Source: Mucidula mucida (taxonomy: Eukaryota > Basidiomycota > Agaricomycetes > Agaricales > Physalacriaceae). Taken from it: 18,730 nucleotides of DNA. The first letter of the stretch is position 1. Each line of letters opens with the position of its first letter. The notes beneath the pieces are model-generated. The model was not told where the DNA came from and ran no database searches. It was given only the letters and a program-made list of their open reading frames with translations. A program made the position numbers and the translations under genes. Positions 16,741 to 18,730 of this stretch are shown one piece after another. Where the stretch lies: positions 1 to 18,730 of the forward strand of contig JADNYV010000648.1 in the NCBI GenBank assembly GCA_015501055.1, written 5' to 3'.

Positions 16741-17093
16741 TATGAACCAAACACGCCTGAGTGGGTTGCACAAAGGCTGAGAGAGGACAAAGTGCCAAGA
16801 GCAGTGGGAATTCTGAGAGCATAGATGCCGGAGCGGAGAGAGAGAGAAGCAACGGAAGAGAAGGTGATGGCGATCAGAGCGCTGACGAGGGAAGCTGCGG
16901 TGGAAATTGTGACGGAGTTGAAAAAGTTGAGGAAGTACATCTGGGGAACAAAGGGGCAGGACATGAAACTCTGAGTAACCATAGAGAGCGTACACACAGG
17001 CTCTGAATGGGAAATGAGTGCCCTCCTCGACAGTGGAGCAACAAGTTCTTGTGTCAATAAAGAATTTGTTAAAAAGAACGGACTCCTGATCAA
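16741..17093 (+). pseudogene. Ty3/gypsy Gag-end/protease fragment, plus strand
   Basis: Reading rightward: YEPNTPEWVAQRLREDK and a TAG near 16831, then after a frame change ATEEKVMAIRAL, a TGA near 16974 (the minus-strand copy has Gln at this codon), then VTIESVHTGSEWEMSALLDSGATSSCVNKEF. The protease active site DSGAT is kept here. The frame is interrupted at 17093 by hAT copy 2. It belongs to the same family as the minus-strand fragment and carries nonsense codons, so it is inactive. Confidence 0.85.
17086..17093 (+). repeat. Predicted target site of hAT copy 2 (left side)
   Basis: CTGATCAA directly precedes the TAGAGATGG start of copy 2. By the 8 bp rule it should recur right after the element's end, at about position 19143, outside the window. 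Confidence 0.6.
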
Positions 17094-17350
17094 TAGAGAT
17101 GGACACGAGTCCATACTCGAGTATATTCGGACTCATCGTATGAGTAACTCTTACCTCAAACCCAATACTCAAGACTCGAGTCTTCACTCGAGACTCTACT
17201 CGAATATCTACTCTACTCGAGAGTACTTCATGAGTCTCGAGTATTCGAGTACTCGAGTACGATCCGAGTATACTCGAGTATACTCACGTATCAGCAAGCA
17301 AATTCAAACATAAAGACAGTGAAGATTAAAGTAAGTAGGTCGTAAGTGTA

Positions 17351-17977
17351 TCAAGTTATATCCATATCAGTAGCATCCATATCAGTAGTATCCTGAGGTG
17401 AAGAAGCAGGCTTGCGCCGTCGAACCAAAACTACCTGCTCAATCGTTTCATAGAGATCATCGTCATCATCGTCAATCTCAACATCACCATCATGACCCGT
17501 GTCAAACTCTGAGACAGGATCCATACCATCGCGGAAATCAGAAAAGTCCATCTCCTCCGACTGTGCAACAGCCTTGCCCTTCCCCTTCCTCTTGGTCCAC
17601 AAGTTCTCCTCAACATCATCCCCATCCTCGTCAACCACCTCATCCTCGTCAACCACCTCGTCCTCCTCGACAACCTCATCCTCCTCGACAACCTCCTCGA
17701 CAACCTCCACCTCTGAATCGGAAACATCCATCGGTGCAGCATCCTCCGAGGAATCGTCACCTCCGTCTGCGTCTGCATCCGAATCCGTCCAGTCGGTCGA
17801 GAGGTCCTCATTCAAATCCTTCTTCCGTAACTTCCGATTGTGCAAGAACTTCGCAATCTTCTGCTCGGGGACAAGATCCTCAATGGCAAGCCACTGTCCA
17901 AGTATCGTGGTCTCTCGAATTGAGTCCGCAGCGAGATTGTGTCGGTTCAATGCAGGTGTGGATTTTTTCTCTTCTAT
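17351..17977 (-). CDS. Acidic cargo ORF in hAT copy 2
   Basis: This is an identical copy of the 13479-14105 frame: a globular N-terminal part, Asp/Glu repeats, then a basic NLS-like motif. It also has no usable start codon. Identity of both copies means the frame has had no time to decay since duplication; it does not prove that it is expressed. Confidence 0.5.
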   Translation of the reverse strand: MEEKKSTPALNRHNLAADSIRETTILGQWLAIEDLVPEQKIAKFLHNRKLRKKDLNEDLSTDWTDSDADADGGDDSSEDAAPMDVSDSEVEVVEEVVEEDEVVEEDEVVDEDEVVDEDGDDVEENLWTKRKGKGKAVAQSEEMDFSDFRDGMDPVSEFDTGHDGDVEIDDDDDDLYETIEQVVLVRRRKPASSPQDTTDMDATDMDIT

Positions 17978-18588
17978 CTATTTGACTTGAAATAACCCTG
18001 TCGCTCTAGGGCTCTGTCGACCTGTCCAACCTTTCTACTGCGTCGGCGACTTGGCAAGGAGAACAGCTACAACCGAATGTTTTACCTGCTCAGCATGTTT
18101 GCCGGGAAATTCTTTGGGAGTTATTCGAGACCAATTTCCGCTACGAGTTCCTCGCGCTCGACCGCCTTTGCTACGACCTCAAGCCCGTGGGCTTCAACGA
18201 TCCGCAACCTGACACGGAGCTTGGGCAAGCAGTGCCTTACGACAATTTGGATGCCTCGTCTTTCGGTGACCGCCAGATGCAGATTCTCGGTGCACTTTTC
18301 AACGGCCGAGTCGTCCCGGAGAGCATTGACTGGGGTCGGATGGGGCTGGCGGCAGCAACGTTTACGGGACGCGCGTCTGTCCTGGCTGCTTTGTACCGGG
18401 TGATGCGACGCTGGTGTCGTGTTCCACCAATGCCGGCGGGAACTTCACAGGCCGCTCACAAGTTGATCTGTGGCTCTCTGATGTCAGAACGGGAAATGCG
18501 GACTGTTGAGTACGGATTAGCTGAGTACTATGTGGACTGTTACGTTACAGTTTTCGGGCGCGCACCCCTTCTTCCTCACGGACTGTAG
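17950..18588 (+). CDS. Spliced cargo ORF in hAT copy 2, ~194 aa, unknown
   Basis: This is an identical copy of the 14078-14716 ORF, with the predicted intron at 17956-18009 and the main exon from 18010 to the stop at 18588. The features and doubts given for copy 1 apply. Confidence 0.55.
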
Positions 18589-18649
18589 AGTATTCGTTTT
18601 TGTGGACGATTTTGTAGTTTTTTTGTATATTAGATGTATCATACTCTTC

Positions 18650-18696
18650 ACCTGATGCGTCGTATGCGTCGCTTCGCAACAGTACTCGCATCAGGT
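18650..18696 (+). repeat. Hairpin downstream of cargo ORF, copy 2
   Basis: This is the second copy of the 10 bp stem ACCTGATGCG / CGCATCAGGT. Confidence 0.55.
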
Positions 18697-18730
18697 TTGT
18701 TTGTAGCACAACATTTTGTATGGCCTTCAT

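Larger units (their letters stand above)
16482..17093. repeat. 252 bp inverted repeat of the gypsy protease region
   Basis: Arms 16482-16733 and 16842-17093 align base for base in inverted orientation with no gaps, with a spacer of 108 bp. I count about 30 differences by eye, roughly 88% identity, and every one is a transition. The right arm stops exactly where hAT copy 2 is inserted. Confidence 0.9.
17094..18730 (+). mobile_element. hAT-like non-autonomous transposon, copy 2 (right end outside)
   Basis: The same 5' terminus, subterminal array, both cargo ORFs and hairpin appear as in copy 1, shifted by 3872 bases, and I saw no difference over the 1637 bases present. The same orientation, with the insertion inside the gypsy protease region. 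If full length it ends near 19142. The tRNA-like unit and right terminus fall outside the window and cannot be checked. Confidence 0.88.

Overview
The window looks like a transposon-rich, gene-poor stretch of a filamentous basidiomycete genome, probably an Agaricomycete. Three things point there: two multi-exon genes whose introns are all 45-61 nt with GT..AG ends, an F-box/LRR-type gene remnant, and Ty3/gypsy plus hAT-type elements layered on each other. No bacterial features are present.

Layout. (1) 1-3003 (+): the 3' end of a Ty3/gypsy retrotransposon. It has the integrase C-terminus with a degenerate chromodomain, then an extra ~618-residue ORF of unknown function downstream of pol (apparently with a small intron), a pyrimidine tract, a polypurine tract and a short (~104 bp) 3' LTR. 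(2) 2999-4077 (-): an F-box gene with a nonsense codon and a frameshift, whose 3' end runs into that LTR. (3) 4396-5830 (-): a decaying gene of unknown family. (4) 6588-8454 (-) and 9087-11983 (+): two intact divergent genes of 547 and 843 residues that I could splice completely. Both have segments resembling PD-(D/E)XK nuclease cores; the 843-residue protein has two in tandem. They share a 632 bp intergenic region with a ~145 bp direct duplication and a TATA-like box on each side. (5) 12460-12960 (-): another gene remnant that shares an exon/intron junction with region 3.

(6) 13222-15270: a complete 2049 bp hAT-like non-autonomous transposon with a perfect 8 bp target duplication (ATAGCGTC), imperfect 18 bp terminal inverted repeats fitting the hAT YARNG rule, and dense subterminal CTCGAG/GAGTA arrays. 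Instead of a transposase it carries two cargo reading frames in divergent orientation, a tRNA-like pol III A/B-box unit and a hairpin. (7) 15279-17093: a scrambled nest of one decayed Ty3/gypsy family, with a nearly perfect 90 bp palindrome in reverse transcriptase and a second 252 bp inverted repeat in the protease region whose roughly 30 differences all look like transitions. (8) 17094-18730: a second, apparently identical copy of the hAT element, inserted in the gypsy protease frame and cut off by the window end.

How it fits together: the two divergent genes are the only apparently intact host genes. Around them are ageing transposons with transition-type decay, cut by a young mobile hAT element. 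The most novel-looking items are the cargo-bearing hAT element, the post-pol ORF of the first gypsy element, and the divergent pair with nuclease-like folds. All functional assignments for these are inferences from sequence reading alone.
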